In this document: piece after piece, positions 48,109 to 58,311 of the stretch
Numbering within the stretch: the first letter of the stretch is position 1
How the letters are laid out: the number at the start of each line of letters is the position of its first letter
From: Deinococcus malanensis
GTDB taxonomy: Bacteria; Deinococcota; Deinococci; Deinococcales; Deinococcaceae
Reading direction: 5' to 3'
Assembly (NCBI RefSeq): GCF_014647655.1
Contig: NZ_BMPP01000008.1
Span: 62,001-126,000 of the forward strand
Length of the DNA stretch: 64,000 nucleotides
Program-made: the position numbers and the translations under genes
Notes under the pieces: model-generated
The model's input: the letters and a program-made list of their open reading frames with translations, nothing else
What the model was told of the DNA's origin: nothing
The model's database searches: none

Positions 48109-48114
48109 AGTCTA
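48109..48114 (-). promoter_or_regulatory. -10 box TAGACT for beta-CASP gene
   Basis: TAGACT, seven bases before the ATG at 48101. Confidence 0.65.
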
Positions 48115-48191
48115 GGCCCCAGGAGGCGAGTGTGGTTTGGATCACGCTTTACGTGCTCTTGAGGCTCGGCGTGCCCGTCGCCCGGCCGGAG

Positions 48192-48197
48192 TACGGT
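48192..48197 (+). promoter_or_regulatory. -10 box TACGGT for uspA-ldh
   Basis: TACGGT, six bases before the ATG at 48204. Confidence 0.55.
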
Positions 48198-48203
48198 CAG
48201 AAC

Positions 48204-48665
48204 ATGACCCAGTCCGCCACACCTTTTGAGAGGATCGTTGTCGGCCTTGATTTCTCACCGTCCAGTCTGTATGCGCTCGACGTGGCCCGGGCCCGGTTTC
48301 CCGGAGCGCAGCTGCTGCTGCTGCACGTGACCGACGCCCGCGTGAGCGCTGCCCCCGACCTGATGGGCGGGGTCACACCGGCCGCGCCCGACCCGACGCT
48401 GCTGCACACCATGGAGAGCGCCGACGCCGAACGCCTGTCTGCCGTGGCCCTGGAGGGTGAGGAAACCGTGCAGCTGGTCGGAGACCCGGTGACCGGCATT
48501 CTGGAAACGGCGCGCAGCTGGGGCGCCGAGCTGATCGTGGTCGGGACCCACGCCCAGGGCGCGCTGGAACACTTCTTTGTGGGCAGCAGCGCCGAGAAGG
48601 TCGTGGCCCGCAGCCCCATTCCGGTGCTGACCGTGCGCGTCGGTACGGGTGGTCGCCAGCCATGA
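48204..48665 (+). CDS. Universal stress protein, UspA family
   Basis: 153 aa. Starts with [20 protein letters not shown] and ends with [20 protein letters not shown] then [12 protein letters not shown]. The G-x2-G-x9-G(S) pattern in that block is nearly complete, so ATP binding is plausible. Overlaps the lactate dehydrogenase start by four bases (ATGA), which suggests joint expression when energy or redox state changes. Confidence 0.9.
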   Translation: MTQSATPFERIVVGLDFSPSSLYALDVARARFPGAQLLLLHVTDARVSAAPDLMGGVTPAAPDPTLLHTMESADAERLSAVALEGEETVQLVGDPVTGILETARSWGAELIVVGTHAQGALEHFFVGSSAEKVVARSPIPVLTVRVGTGGRQP

Positions 48666-49576
48666 AGGTGAGCATTGTCGGTTCAGGGCTGGTGGGGGCG
48701 ACCGCTGCCTACGCGCTGACCCTGCGCGGCTCGTGCAGTGAACTGGTGCTCACCGACAAGGACGAGAAACGTGCCCAAGCCGAGGCTCAGGACATCGCCC
48801 ACGCCTCCCCGGTCAGTCACGGGACCCGGGTCAGCAGCGGCCCCACCGAGGCCCTGCAGGGCAGCCGCGTGGTGATCGTCGCTGCGGGAGCCAACCAGAA
48901 ACCCGGCGAGAGCCGCCTGGACCTCACCGGGAAGAATGCCGCCATCTTCCGCGAATTGATTCCTCAGGTGGCCGCATGCGCCCCAGGGTCCGTGCTGCTG
49001 ATTGCCACCAACCCGGTGGACGCCCTGACCGATCTGGCCACCCGGCTGGCCCCCGACCACGCGGTGCTGGGGTCAGGGACCGTGCTGGACAGCGCGCGCT
49101 TCCGCCACCTGATCGCCCGCCATGCAGGAGTCGACCCCACCCACGTGCATGGCTACGTGCTGGGCGAGCATGGCGACAGCGAGGTCCTGGCCTGGAGCAC
49201 GGTCACGGTTGCCGGACTGCCGGTCGACGAGTTCATGGCTGCCCGGGGCCTGCCCTGGACACCGGAAATGCGCGCCGAGATCGAGACCGGCACGCGTGAC
49301 GCCGCCGCACACATCATTGACGGCAAGCGCGCCACCTACTACGGCATCGGCGCCTCGCTGGCCCGCATCACCGAGCGCATTCTGGGTGACCGGCGTGCGG
49401 TACTGACCGTCAGCGCACCCACCCCGGAGTTCGGGGTAAGCCTCAGCCTGCCGCGCATTGTCAGTGCCGGTGGGGTACAGGGTACCGTGATGCCTCGCCT
49501 GACGTCCGAAGAACAGCGGGCGCTGGAAGCCAGCGCCCGGGTGCTCAGGGAGGCGTCGGCCGGCCTGGAGGGGTAG
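48662..49576 (+). CDS. ldh: L-lactate dehydrogenase
   Basis: 304 aa NAD-dependent enzyme converting pyruvate and L-lactate. N-terminal [15 protein letters not shown] binds NAD; the substrate loop is [13 protein letters not shown], with Gln (as in LDH) where malate dehydrogenase has Arg. ATNPVDALT and the catalytic His in LGEHGDSE are present. Its last 32 bases overlap the minus-strand OstA-like gene tail to tail. Confidence 0.93.
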   Translation: MKVSIVGSGLVGATAAYALTLRGSCSELVLTDKDEKRAQAEAQDIAHASPVSHGTRVSSGPTEALQGSRVVIVAAGANQKPGESRLDLTGKNAAIFRELIPQVAACAPGSVLLIATNPVDALTDLATRLAPDHAVLGSGTVLDSARFRHLIARHAGVDPTHVHGYVLGEHGDSEVLAWSTVTVAGLPVDEFMAARGLPWTPEMRAEIETGTRDAAAHIIDGKRATYYGIGASLARITERILGDRRAVLTVSAPTPEFGVSLSLPRIVSAGGVQGTVMPRLTSEEQRALEASARVLREASAGLEG

Positions 49577-50612
49577 CGGCTGGCGGCGTTGTGGTCGCCG
49601 GGGGAGCAGGCACGGTGGCTGGCGCCTCCTCCTGCTCCTGAAATTCGCCGGTGATGGTGCCGCCCTCGGCCTTGACGGCATAGACCTCATTGCGGTCCAG
49701 GTCGTACAGGATCATGCCGGCACGCAGCTTGTCCCCGCCCTTGACGCTCTCGGCCGGCTGCTCCGGGGTGCCGATCAGCCGCGCGAGGTTCCGGGTGTCG
49801 TCGTATTCCACGCGGGTGGCCCGGCTGACCCGTCCGCCGGCACTGTTGAGCACCACGCCGCCGACCAGGGTGGTGGTTTCGGCGTCCACGTTCACCTCGA
49901 TGCGCTGGCTGGTGCCGCTCAGGGAGTCCTGGCCGTTCTCGCGGGTAAAGCTGATCGGGCCGTCGATACGGGCGACCCCGTCGGCCTCGTCATAGACCAG
50001 TTTCTGGCCCTTGAGCTGCGTACGTCCCTGCGTGACCAGCACCGTGTCGGGTGCGGGTTTCGGCGTGGCTTCGACCCCACACAGTGCCAGCCGGTCGGTG
50101 GCGCCGGCCGGAACCTCTTCCAGCACGCGGGCGGTGCCGGCACTGGCTTCGATGCGGCCGTCGCTCCTGGCACCCTCGCCGGCTTCCTTCTGGGTCACGA
50201 TGGCCAGCGGAACCCGGATCAGGTTCTTGTCGATGCTGATCTCGATGCCGCGTGGGCTGGATTCACTCAGCACCAGCAGGGTCGGGGTACCTTCCGGTTC
50301 CCCTTCCCGGGGACCACACACCGCATCGATGCCCGTCTCATCGCTGGTACCGGTCCGCAGAATGCTGATCCGGCGCTCCTTGCCGTCGTTGCCTTTGCGA
50401 ACCAGTTCCGTGCAGGAGGTTTCGGCACCCTCCACACAGCCGGTGGGCTGTGCGTCAGGCTCGGTGGAGGGCGTAGCAGGCGCAGACGGAGCCGCTGGAG
50501 CCGCCGGGCTCGGGGGAGAAGCCGGCTGACCATTGGTCTGGGCCAGTGGCGCCGGCGCGACAGCCACCAGCACCAGCAGACCCAGCGTCAGCAGGGAAGC
50601 AGAGGAGCGCAT
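49545..50612 (-). CDS. LptA/OstA-like exported protein (third gene of Lpt-like cluster)
   Basis: 355 aa. Signal peptide ending near PLAQT, a Pro/Ala-rich spacer (30-60), about 90 unassigned residues, then two OstA-type repeats: [19 protein letters not shown] and [20 protein letters not shown]. These match the beta-jellyroll blocks of LptA-family lipid-bridge proteins. The C-terminal tail is Pro/Ala-rich. It may bridge the cell-envelope space or be an outer partner of the upstream OstA protein. Confidence 0.8.
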   Translation of the reverse strand: MRSSASLLTLGLLVLVAVAPAPLAQTNGQPASPPSPAAPAAPSAPATPSTEPDAQPTGCVEGAETSCTELVRKGNDGKERRISILRTGTSDETGIDAVCGPREGEPEGTPTLLVLSESSPRGIEISIDKNLIRVPLAIVTQKEAGEGARSDGRIEASAGTARVLEEVPAGATDRLALCGVEATPKPAPDTVLVTQGRTQLKGQKLVYDEADGVARIDGPISFTRENGQDSLSGTSQRIEVNVDAETTTLVGGVVLNSAGGRVSRATRVEYDDTRNLARLIGTPEQPAESVKGGDKLRAGMILYDLDRNEVYAVKAEGGTITGEFQEQEEAPATVPAPPATTTPPAATPPGRPTPP

Positions 50613-50621
50613 ATTCGAAGC

Positions 50622-51512
50622 TTACTTCTCGGTGCGCAGTTTGAACTGTTCCGTAGGAATCTTATAAGTGGCGTTCTTGCGCAGAACGCGCCCCAGTGCG
50701 GTGTTCTGCTCGATGTGACCGCTGGCGGGCGCCACGATCTTGGCGCCACTCTTGCTGTCGGTGCTGACCGCGTTGCCCACCACGTACGCGACGTTCTTCC
50801 GATCGTCGTAGTACACGGCGTCGCCAGTAGTGGTGGTCGTGCCCTGCACCAGCTTCACGCCGCCGCGAACGTACAGCGTCTTGTTCTTAGTCAGCGCGCG
50901 GACTTCCTGCCCGGTGATCACCAGTTCCTTCTGGTTGCCCTTAGCCGCGCGCGTCAGGCTGGGGGTGCCGGTCAGCTGGGCCAGTTCACGGTCCTCGTCG
51001 AAGATCAGCTTCTCTGCACGGCCGCTCTGGATGCCATTGGTAAGGGAGACGTTTCCCGTGCTGGTGGACAGGTTGTTGTCCACATCCAGGCTCATCTGCG
51101 CGGCCCGGATGGTCACGGTGTCACCGTCTTCCTTACGCTCAGGGGCAAAGCTGGCGCTGGGGGTGCCGCTGAGCACGCCCTGGCCGCTGGCTTCGCTGTA
51201 GGTCAGCTTCTCGCCCCTGGCACTCAGGCGTCCCCGGTTGACCTGAACCGTGCCGGTAAAGGTGCCGGTCTTCTTACCCTCGGCCTGCACAAGTGGTGTA
51301 CCGGTCGGAGCAGTGACCACCGCCTGCGAGGCGCGGATGGTCAGGGTGCTGACCTTGGCATTGACCGGGCTGCCGGTGTAGGTCAGCGGTCCGTTGCGCA
51401 GGTCACCACGCGGCGCGCCGGTGACTTCCAGGCGGCGGGTCTGGGCGTTCTGGGCCAGAACGGTGGTGGCGGCAGTGGTCAGCATGGCGGCAATAAGAAC
51501 AGTACGTTTCAT
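50622..51512 (-). CDS. LptA/OstA-like periplasmic protein
   Basis: 296 aa. Signal peptide ([20 protein letters not shown]), then a chain of OstA beta-jellyroll repeats recognisable by [40 protein letters not shown] and [18 protein letters not shown]. In Gram-negative bacteria LptA carries LPS across the periplasm. Deinococcus has no LPS, so the load is unknown. Lies between the LptC-like gene and the third gene with short gaps; GAGGAGA seven or so bases before the ATG. Confidence 0.87.
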   Translation of the reverse strand: MKRTVLIAAMLTTAATTVLAQNAQTRRLEVTGAPRGDLRNGPLTYTGSPVNAKVSTLTIRASQAVVTAPTGTPLVQAEGKKTGTFTGTVQVNRGRLSARGEKLTYSEASGQGVLSGTPSASFAPERKEDGDTVTIRAAQMSLDVDNNLSTSTGNVSLTNGIQSGRAEKLIFDEDRELAQLTGTPSLTRAAKGNQKELVITGQEVRALTKNKTLYVRGGVKLVQGTTTTTGDAVYYDDRKNVAYVVGNAVSTDSKSGAKIVAPASGHIEQNTALGRVLRKNATYKIPTEQFKLRTEK

Positions 51513-51549
51513 CAGACAGATTCTCCTCAGAGGTTAGTGGTAACGGGGC

Positions 51550-52161
51550 TTAACGGCGTGAAATCGGGACGCGCTTGCCATTCACGCATTTTTCGTCCGG
51601 ATCGAGTTCAAACGTGGTCTTGCTGTCTTCTCCGGCTTCCTCCGAGACAAACTGGAAGCTCATACGGAGGCGGGTAAAGGTACCGCCCCAGTTTGGGGAA
51701 TCCACCTTTGCAAGTGGCGCACTGAACCCTGAGCCCTGCTCGATCTTCACGGGTTGCTGGGGCGTGCCGCTCAGATCGATATCCGCACATTCCTGGACCA
51801 GCGTGATCCGTGCCTGACGAGTCAGCATGTTGTCCTGGGCATCGATGGTCAGCTCAGGAGCACTGAGCCGCGCGTCCAGAATCTCGCGGCCGGTCAGGAC
51901 GCCTTTGTTGTCCCTTTCCTTGACCACACGCTGCCCCCCCGAAAGGGTGCGCAGGTGGGTCTCGTTGGTCACCGGGTCACTTGTCACGTCGGCCGCCCGG
52001 AAACTCCAGACGGCGTCCGGGTCACGGGCGGGGTACAGCCGGAGCTGAACGCCCTGAAGCGTGGCGCCCGTGCGGCTCTCTGTCCGGCTGCCTGGCAGAA
52101 AAGCGAAGACCAGTGCGAACACGACAATGGCCAGAAGTGCGTACAGCCCGATTTTCTGCAC
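51550..52161 (-). CDS. LptC-like membrane-anchored protein
   Basis: 203 aa. One N-terminal membrane helix ([19 protein letters not shown]), then an LptC-type jellyroll: [40 protein letters not shown] and QVTLVQ-like strands. LptC links the inner-membrane ABC pump to LptA. It starts at GTG 52161 just after a TAAAGT box. First gene of the cluster; no LptB or LptF/G gene is in the window. Confidence 0.83.
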   Translation of the reverse strand: MQKIGLYALLAIVVFALVFAFLPGSRTESRTGATLQGVQLRLYPARDPDAVWSFRAADVTSDPVTNETHLRTLSGGQRVVKERDNKGVLTGREILDARLSAPELTIDAQDNMLTRQARITLVQECADIDLSGTPQQPVKIEQGSGFSAPLAKVDSPNWGGTFTRLRMSFQFVSEEAGEDSKTTFELDPDEKCVNGKRVPISRR

Positions 52162-52167
52162 CTGCGC

Positions 52168-52173
52168 ACTTTA
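52168..52173 (-). promoter_or_regulatory. -10 box TAAAGT for Lpt-like operon
   Basis: TAAAGT, six bases before the GTG at 52161, a leaderless GTG start. Confidence 0.55.
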
Positions 52174-52213
52174 GCGTCCGGCCCTCATGAGAGTGGTGGG
52201 GGCCAAATGACAC

Positions 52214-52219
52214 TACGCT
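52214..52219 (+). promoter_or_regulatory. -10 box TACGCT for tatD
   Basis: TACGCT, six bases before the ATG at 52226. Confidence 0.6.
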
Positions 52220-52225
52220 TTTGCC

Positions 52226-52993
52226 ATGATCGACACGCACACGCACCTTGACTATCTCGAGGATCCAGACAGTGCCCGCGGAGAACTGGGCCTGAGCGCC
52301 ATGGTCTGTATCGGTGCCAGCCTGGAGCATGCCCGCAACGCCCTTGATCTGGCCGGCAGGTTTAACGACGTGTATGCCACCGTCGGTCTGCATCCGACCG
52401 AGACGCAGGAAGATGACCCTAAGGTGCGTGCCGAACTGGAAGCTCTTGCTCTGCACCCCCGGGTGGTCGGCATTGGGGAAAGCGGCCTGGACGACTACTG
52501 GGACGATACACGACGGAATGCGCAGGTCAGTGCCTTCGAGTGGCAGCTCGACCTGGCCCGGCGCCTCGGCAAGCCGCTGGTCATTCATACCCGTGACAAG
52601 GCCGGGCACGACAGTGCCCACAGCGGGGTGATGGATATGTTGAGAGAGTGGCCAGATGTCGCAGGGATCCTGCACTGCTTCAGCGGACATGCCGGGATGC
52701 TGCGCTTTGGGCTGGAGCGGGCAGCGCCCACCTATTTCGGCTTCGCGGGCAACGTGACATATAAGAATGCTTTAGAGATTCAGGAGGCGGCCCGGGCCGT
52801 TCCTCTGGACCGGCTGCTCCTGGAAACCGACGCACCCTTCCTGGCCCCTGTCCCCAGACGCGGTCGCCCCAACCGCCCCGGCTATGTGCGTTACACGTTG
52901 GAGTTCATTGCAGCCCTGCGGGGAATGGACCCAACGGAACTGGAACAGATAACGGATGAAAATGCCCGGCTGATCTACGGACTGCGCAGCTGA
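52226..52993 (+). CDS. tatD: TatD-family metal-dependent DNase
   Basis: 255 aa amidohydrolase-fold nuclease. Metal ligands: [11 protein letters not shown] (HxH), [10 protein letters not shown] (Glu), [10 protein letters not shown] (His), GILHCFSGH (His) and [11 protein letters not shown] (Asp). All are present. TatD acts as a 3'-5' exonuclease on damaged DNA or RNA, or as a D-Tyr-tRNA deacylase-like hydrolase in some cases. Stands alone. Confidence 0.93.
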   Translation: MIDTHTHLDYLEDPDSARGELGLSAMVCIGASLEHARNALDLAGRFNDVYATVGLHPTETQEDDPKVRAELEALALHPRVVGIGESGLDDYWDDTRRNAQVSAFEWQLDLARRLGKPLVIHTRDKAGHDSAHSGVMDMLREWPDVAGILHCFSGHAGMLRFGLERAAPTYFGFAGNVTYKNALEIQEAARAVPLDRLLLETDAPFLAPVPRRGRPNRPGYVRYTLEFIAALRGMDPTELEQITDENARLIYGLRS

Positions 52994-53135
52994 AGACTCG
53001 GGCATTCGGCCCTGTAGACCGCTCTCGATCTCCAGTACCAGTGATGAAATCCTTTCACATTATGAGTTCCGATGTGTTGTCATTTCCTTCTGCAGGGGGC
53101 TGGGCAGAATCCTGCCATAGAGCCGGTTTAGCCAT

Positions 53136-53153
53136 TGTGACTCCCGAGTCACA
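53136..53153. promoter_or_regulatory. Perfect palindrome (CRP-like operator) upstream of -35
   Basis: TGTGACTC-CC-GAGTCACA. It contains the CRP half-sites TGTGA and TCACA, but with eight bases between them, not the usual six. It ends two bases before the -35 box, so a bound regulator could touch RNA polymerase. Confidence 0.6.
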
Positions 53154-53154
53154 T

Positions 53155-53183
53155 TTGACCCCAAGCTGATGCGGCATTAATAT
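53155..53183 (+). promoter_or_regulatory. Sigma-70 promoter TTGACC-N17-TAATAT
   Basis: -35 TTGACC at 53155-53160, 17-base spacer, -10 TAATAT at 53178-53183. Drives the secreted lipoprotein gene at 53318. Confidence 0.7.
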
Positions 53184-53317
53184 TCTGTTCACGAGCTATA
53201 CAAAGTTTAACCGTCGGTTTCGCACAGGAAAACAGGTGTTCGGCTGCTTCCTTCAGCTGGGAGCAGTAGGCCGCTTTACGCCTCTTTCGTTTCCTTGATA
53301 AGGAGTCTCTGCATCCT

Positions 53318-55363
53318 ATGGCTTTGAAACCACTCTCCATCGGTTCTGCATTTCTGCTTGGCACACTTTTGATTGGCTGCGGTAGTACCTCTACCGGCGG
53401 CGTCGGTCCTGACACCACCGCGCCGACTGTTTCCCTGAGTGCCACACCCAACCCGGTCACTACCGCCGGCACCGTAACCCTGAAAGCGACGGCGCAGGAT
53501 GATACCGGAGTTGCCAAGGTCGAATTTTTCGAAGGCAGCACCAAAATTGCGGAAGACACGACCGCGCCCTACGAGCAGACGGTGGGACTGAACGCGGTTC
53601 AGAACGGCAAGCGCACGTACACGGCTACGGCGTACGACACCACCGGAAACAAGGCCAGCGCCAGCACCGATGTAACCGTGGCCATTACGGCTGCCACCTC
53701 ACCGCTGCGCGGAATTATCGTCGACCAGAACATTGGGGCGCCTGTGGCTGGCAGCACCATCACGGTCATCCAGAACAACGTAGTTCTGGGCGCCGTCACC
53801 AGTGATGCCAATGGCCAGTTCACGCTGACTGGTCTGAGCGCCGGAACATATGACCTTAAAGCCCGGAAGGCTGGTATGGCCGGCTCAGACCTCTACGGAG
53901 TGGTGGTCGGCGCGCAGACGCCGTCCGTGCAGCTGGTTCAGCGTCCTGCTTTTGATACTGCCAGCACCACGGACCCTGCCAGGCTGACGTTTACCCGTGC
54001 CGATGGCAGCCCGCTAGCTGGCGCCACCTTCACGAACGGTGTGGACTTCCGTATCAAGACCACTGCTGACTCCAACCATGTCGGTCCCGTCCGCATCATG
54101 TTTGCGCAACTGGGGCGTACGCCTGGCTCTGCAGTCGTGACGAGCGCAGCCAACGCGAGCAATTGGATCTATTCACCCCCTCAGGACAAGCTGGGCCAGA
54201 TTGATTCTGGGGTGGTCAACACCACGACCAGCAACCCTAACTTCATTGCCGGCTTCGGCAGTGCCACTGGTGAGCAGGTCTACCTCGAGATCATGACGGT
54301 GGACTTTAACTACAACTACTCGCGCTATATCGTGCCGATCAACCTGATCAACACGAATACGGCAACAGCGAATACTGTGGTGGCCCCGACGGCCGCTGCC
54401 GCGACAGCGTTTACGCTGAAGCAGGAAGGCTCCTGGACCACGCCGTTTAGCGCCCCTGAGCAGGATGCCGCTCCCAACGGCTCAGGTGTATTTGTCGAAG
54501 TGCGCTGGTGCTACACCGACACAACTGCTACCGCCAAGCCTTTCGCCTTCGACATCGAGCGCTCGGAAGACGGTACGAACTTCAACAAGATCGGGACAGT
54601 GGGCGGCGCTGCTAGTGCCAATTGCTCTGCAAACCAGCAAACCCGTCCCTTTAACTACCGCGATACCAGTGCCGACCTGACTGTTGGCAAGACCTTTATC
54701 TACCGCGTGAAGGCCCGTGGTGCCAACACGGTCGCTAGCAACACGACTCAGACCAGCCCTCTGGCGCAGTTCACGCCGACCTTCATTGCCCCAGCCGATG
54801 AGTCCACTGGTGTGTCCATCAATCCCACCTTCGTGCTTGGACAGAACCAGACGGCTATCGGCGCCGACGGTGCGGCTTACAACCTGCGCTTGCGTGACCT
54901 GATGACACTGGGTGGCTACAACCTGCCCGGCGCAGCGGCCAATGCGTTGATCCGTGTGGAGGAAGGTACCGGTGCGTCTGGCAACGGCATTAATCCCGGG
55001 CAGTCCCTGGTTTTCCTTTCGACTGCGACTTCAGGCGCCGATGCGCTGCTGACCACGCCGACCACTGGAAGTGTTCTGACCGATACCAGCGGCAAATATG
55101 ATGCCAGCAAGCCCAATCTGTACCCAGTCGACACCACCAACCATACGGTCAGCATGCCCTGGAACGTGCTCGTCAAGACGCCTCTCCAGCCTCTGCGTCC
55201 ATACAAGTGGGAAATGTACTCGGGCTTTGCGTACAAATACGCTCCTGCCGAAGGCAACAGAATCTCGGCCTATTCGGTCTACACCTGGCCTGGCGGTGTC
55301 GCACCCATCAACCAGACCCGTCCCGTGAACATCAACTGGGACTTCATTACCGGCGAGAAGTAA
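53318..55363 (+). CDS. Large secreted lipoprotein with Ig-like and carboxypeptidase-regulatory-like domains
   Basis: 681 aa. Lipobox LLIGC (C21). Residues 35-120 form an Ig-like domain (APTVSLSATPNPVTTAGTVT, DDTGVAKVEFFEGSTKI). Residues 125-210 are a carboxypeptidase-regulatory-like beta sandwich (LRGIIVDQNIGAPVAGSTIT, TLTGLSAGTYDLKARKAGM). A long beta-rich part follows, including a fibronectin-III-like segment near 430-480, with no named family in the last 200 residues. Probably a surface adhesin, matrix or substrate-binding protein. It is AT-richer than most genes here. Followed by a protease gene 75 bases downstream. Confidence 0.82.
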   Translation: MALKPLSIGSAFLLGTLLIGCGSTSTGGVGPDTTAPTVSLSATPNPVTTAGTVTLKATAQDDTGVAKVEFFEGSTKIAEDTTAPYEQTVGLNAVQNGKRTYTATAYDTTGNKASASTDVTVAITAATSPLRGIIVDQNIGAPVAGSTITVIQNNVVLGAVTSDANGQFTLTGLSAGTYDLKARKAGMAGSDLYGVVVGAQTPSVQLVQRPAFDTASTTDPARLTFTRADGSPLAGATFTNGVDFRIKTTADSNHVGPVRIMFAQLGRTPGSAVVTSAANASNWIYSPPQDKLGQIDSGVVNTTTSNPNFIAGFGSATGEQVYLEIMTVDFNYNYSRYIVPINLINTNTATANTVVAPTAAAATAFTLKQEGSWTTPFSAPEQDAAPNGSGVFVEVRWCYTDTTATAKPFAFDIERSEDGTNFNKIGTVGGAASANCSANQQTRPFNYRDTSADLTVGKTFIYRVKARGANTVASNTTQTSPLAQFTPTFIAPADESTGVSINPTFVLGQNQTAIGADGAAYNLRLRDLMTLGGYNLPGAAANALIRVEEGTGASGNGINPGQSLVFLSTATSGADALLTTPTTGSVLTDTSGKYDASKPNLYPVDTTNHTVSMPWNVLVKTPLQPLRPYKWEMYSGFAYKYAPAEGNRISAYSVYTWPGGVAPINQTRPVNINWDFITGEK

Positions 55364-55438
55364 CTTCTTGAGCCGCCTGCGTTTGCAGGTGGCCACGCCC
55401 CCTTCCCAAGTGCATCCCATTCATAGTGAGGCCCCACG

Positions 55439-57538
55439 ATGCGTAAGAACCTGAATCGAACCCTCGGTGTACTGAGCCTGACAGCCCTGCTGGCTGCCTG
55501 CTCTCAGCAAGCCCCGACTGCCGTGACGCCCAGCCCCGTCCAGGCCACGCCGGCCGCCGAAATCGCCCGCATTGGCAACGTCAGCTATGTAAAAAACGAA
55601 GTGGTGGTCGGTTATGAAAGCGAAGCTGGCCTGCGGGCTGCTGCCGCTGCTCTTAATGGCACTGTCGTCCGCACCATTCCGGAAATCAACACGGCCCTGA
55701 TCCGTGTCAGTGGAGATGCTCTCAAAGCCACGGGAGCGGTTGCCGACCTCGACGGCGTGCGCTATGCCAGCATCAACACGGTGGTGACCCCTGAGGACGC
55801 CCCGGCTCCGGTGCTCGCGCCCAGTGGCCTCGCTCCGCAGGCTGCTGCGGCTGAGCAGATCTTCGACGAATTGCCCCAGTACGCGCTTGACCCCCGGCAC
55901 CTGAATGCCAGGGCCGCCTGGGACAAGGGCTTGACAGGCAAGGGTGTTGTGGTGGCCGTCATTGACGATCCCGGCGACGTGACCCACCCCGACCTCGCGC
56001 CCAACTGGGCCGGCAAGGCCTTCGATCCTGCGCAGGCCAAGACGTACACCAACGGCGAAGAGTGGAAGAACTACTTCAAGAAGCCCGAGAATTCACACGG
56101 CACCTTCGTGGCGTCCAGCATCGTCGCGCCTAAAGATGGGAAAGGCATTGTCGGCGTGGCACACGAGGCAAAGTTCATGCCTGTCGTGATGTTCAACCCC
56201 GGGGCGTACTCCAGCTTCAACATTGCCCTGGGCGCCGTGTGGGCCACCAACAATGGCGCTCGTGTCATCAACAACTCCTGGGGTGGGGGCATCTCCTTCG
56301 GGGCAGTTAAGGATGCCTTCGACTACGCCATGTCCAACGGCACGGTCATCGTGGCGTCGATGGGCAACTCCTACCATGACGAGTTCCAGTACCCAGCTGC
56401 TCTCCCAGGTGTGATGGCCTCGGGAGCACTCGACGCCAGCAACCGCAAGGTCACCTTCTCTACTAGCGGACGCCACATTTCCAGCAGTGCTCCTGGCCAG
56501 GACACTATTCTGGCTAACCCCACGTGGCTGGGCGGTGGTCATCGTCTGATCTCTGGCACCTCTTTCTCGTCGCCCTACACGGCAGGGGTGGCGGCTCTGG
56601 TGCTGCAGAAGTGCCCAGCTGCGACTCCTTACCAGGTGCGCCGCGTAATGGAAATGAACGCGGACGGCAGCATCGGCACCAACCCCAACGGATTTGACCG
56701 TGAAACGGGCTGGGGCCGGCTGGATGCTGGCAAGATCGCTCATAACCTCACGGACTGCACCATGCTGCCCGCCAAGGGCGCCAACGTACACATCAGCCTG
56801 TCCTACGTGAACAGCCAGGGGACGCAGAAGGGCATTCTGGGCGACGTGATCCTGCGCGGCCAGGGCATGCGTGCCGGAGCCACCGACGACCCCACCCCGC
56901 TGTACCTGTCACCCACGGACGCAAACGGCGAAGCGCGCTTCTCGGAAATTGCTCCTGGGACGTACGATCTCTACGTCGCCGGCCCCGACCTGTCGACGAC
57001 TGGTGGCAAGCTTGAGGAGCGCGGCACATTCATCGGCACGGTGACTGCCACGAATGGCTCGACGTACTACCGGCCCGACGAAAAGCGAATCCTGCTCCCA
57101 GCTGCCTTCGTGGATACGAATCCCATTGATCCGTACGAGCCGAACGACGCCCCGGCTGATGCGAAGACCATCGCCTATGGTCAAACGACCAACACGGGCT
57201 ACATTTACGGCAAGCCCCGGGATGCCGACTACTTCAAGTTCACGGCAGCCGCTGGCGATCAGATCAAGGCAGAAGTGCTAGCGCAAGCACAAATTGGTGG
57301 TCAGCTCGACTCATACCTGTTCCTGCTTGGCCCTGATGGCACCACAGTTCTGGCCGAAAATGATGATCGTGGCACCCCCAGAATTGACTCGGACTCCGAG
57401 ATCACCTTTACTATTCCAGCCGCAGGCACGTATTACCTAAAGGTCTCAAGTTGCGACATTTCCTGCGACCCCAATAAACCGCAGGATGACAACAATCCTT
57501 TCAATAAATACAAGCTGAAACTCGCCAAAACCAATTGA
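55439..57538 (+). CDS. Secreted S8 subtilase with C-terminal PPC domain
   Basis: 699 aa. Lipobox LLAAC (C21), a propeptide-like region (50-115), then a catalytic domain with D176 in AVIDDPGDVTHPDL, H220 in NSHGTFVAS and S375 in SGTSFSSPYTAG. The Asp motif reads IDDPGD in place of the common IDTGV. Next comes a carboxypeptidase-regulatory-like domain (about 450-540), then a PPC domain (570-699: DPYEPNDAPADAKTI, DADYFKFTAAAGDQ). Distinct from the aqualysin-type enzyme at 39.9 kb. Probably cotranscribed with the upstream lipoprotein. GAGG eight bases before the ATG. Confidence 0.92.
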   Translation: MRKNLNRTLGVLSLTALLAACSQQAPTAVTPSPVQATPAAEIARIGNVSYVKNEVVVGYESEAGLRAAAAALNGTVVRTIPEINTALIRVSGDALKATGAVADLDGVRYASINTVVTPEDAPAPVLAPSGLAPQAAAAEQIFDELPQYALDPRHLNARAAWDKGLTGKGVVVAVIDDPGDVTHPDLAPNWAGKAFDPAQAKTYTNGEEWKNYFKKPENSHGTFVASSIVAPKDGKGIVGVAHEAKFMPVVMFNPGAYSSFNIALGAVWATNNGARVINNSWGGGISFGAVKDAFDYAMSNGTVIVASMGNSYHDEFQYPAALPGVMASGALDASNRKVTFSTSGRHISSSAPGQDTILANPTWLGGGHRLISGTSFSSPYTAGVAALVLQKCPAATPYQVRRVMEMNADGSIGTNPNGFDRETGWGRLDAGKIAHNLTDCTMLPAKGANVHISLSYVNSQGTQKGILGDVILRGQGMRAGATDDPTPLYLSPTDANGEARFSEIAPGTYDLYVAGPDLSTTGGKLEERGTFIGTVTATNGSTYYRPDEKRILLPAAFVDTNPIDPYEPNDAPADAKTIAYGQTTNTGYIYGKPRDADYFKFTAAAGDQIKAEVLAQAQIGGQLDSYLFLLGPDGTTVLAENDDRGTPRIDSDSEITFTIPAAGTYYLKVSSCDISCDPNKPQDDNNPFNKYKLKLAKTN

Positions 57539-57550
57539 GTCTTCAATCAG

Positions 57551-57584
57551 AATGAGCCGCCTGCATAAGGCGGCTCATTCTTTC
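57551..57584 (+). terminator. Rho-independent terminator of lipoprotein-subtilase operon
   Basis: AATGAGCCGCC pairs with GGCGGCTCATT (57551-57579), loop TGCATAA, followed by CTTTC. Confidence 0.75.
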
Positions 57585-57681
57585 AGCGTTGTTTTCCGTT
57601 GCTGGCGTCTTGGCGGAAGCTAAATTGAACCCCGTAACGCTTGTTCACACGAGATCCAGCTTCGTTGATGCAATCGAAGGA

Positions 57682-58305
57682 TCAAGGGGCCGGCAGTTGC
57701 TGAGTAATGACGGTTATGACCTGCTCCAACGTCAACGGTCCGGTGTCAATCACGCGGGCGTCGGGTGCCGGAGCACTCTGGGTGGTATCCAGGGCGTCCC
57801 GCTGAATCAGGGCCGCTTCGATAGCAGCCACGTCCTCCGGGCGTTCGCGGGAGCGGCGTTCGGCACGCACGCGCGGGCTGGCCGTCAGGTAGAACTTGGC
57901 TGGAGCCTGCGGGAACACGTTTGTGCCCATGTCGCGGCCCTCCGCCACGAAAGGAGGCGTAAGCGCACGTAGCTGGTCGTCCACCCAGGTGCGCACCCCG
58001 GGCTGGGCGGCCACCACGCTGACACCGCGGTCCACGGCGCTGGAGTGCAGGTCTGGCGTCAGGTCCCGCTGGCCCAGCCAGACTCGGTTGCCTGCGGCCA
58101 GGGGCTCCAGCCGCAGCGGGTGCTCACGGAGGCAGGCCAGCAGCGGGGCAGTCATGTTCAGGTCAAGGCCCGCCTCCTGGCCCAGCAGGGTAGCAGCGCG
58201 GTACAGCAGGCCGCTGCTCACGTAGGGGATGCCCAGCGCCCGGGCCACTCCCGAGGCCACGCTGGATTTTCCGCTGGCGGCAACGCCGTCAATGGTCACA
58301 ATCAT
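57682..58305 (-). CDS. cmk: Cytidylate kinase
   Basis: 207 aa. Walker A variant [12 protein letters not shown] at the N-terminus, then [27 protein letters not shown] (the CMP-binding and LID region) and [15 protein letters not shown]. It phosphorylates CMP and dCMP. Slightly shorter than the usual 220-230 aa. Start at ATG 58305 is six bases after TACACT. Confidence 0.92.
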   Translation of the reverse strand: MIVTIDGVAASGKSSVASGVARALGIPYVSSGLLYRAATLLGQEAGLDLNMTAPLLACLREHPLRLEPLAAGNRVWLGQRDLTPDLHSSAVDRGVSVVAAQPGVRTWVDDQLRALTPPFVAEGRDMGTNVFPQAPAKFYLTASPRVRAERRSRERPEDVAAIEAALIQRDALDTTQSAPAPDARVIDTGPLTLEQVITVITQQLPAP

Positions 58306-58311
58306 CCGCCC

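Larger units (their letters stand above)
52994..53317. other. 324-base control region of the lipoprotein-subtilase operon
   Basis: Contains the perfect palindrome at 53136-53153, the promoter at 53155-53183, and a leader of about 128 bases that ends with AAGGAG at 53300-53305, an unusually long 12 bases before the ATG. No gene seen. Confidence 0.6.
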
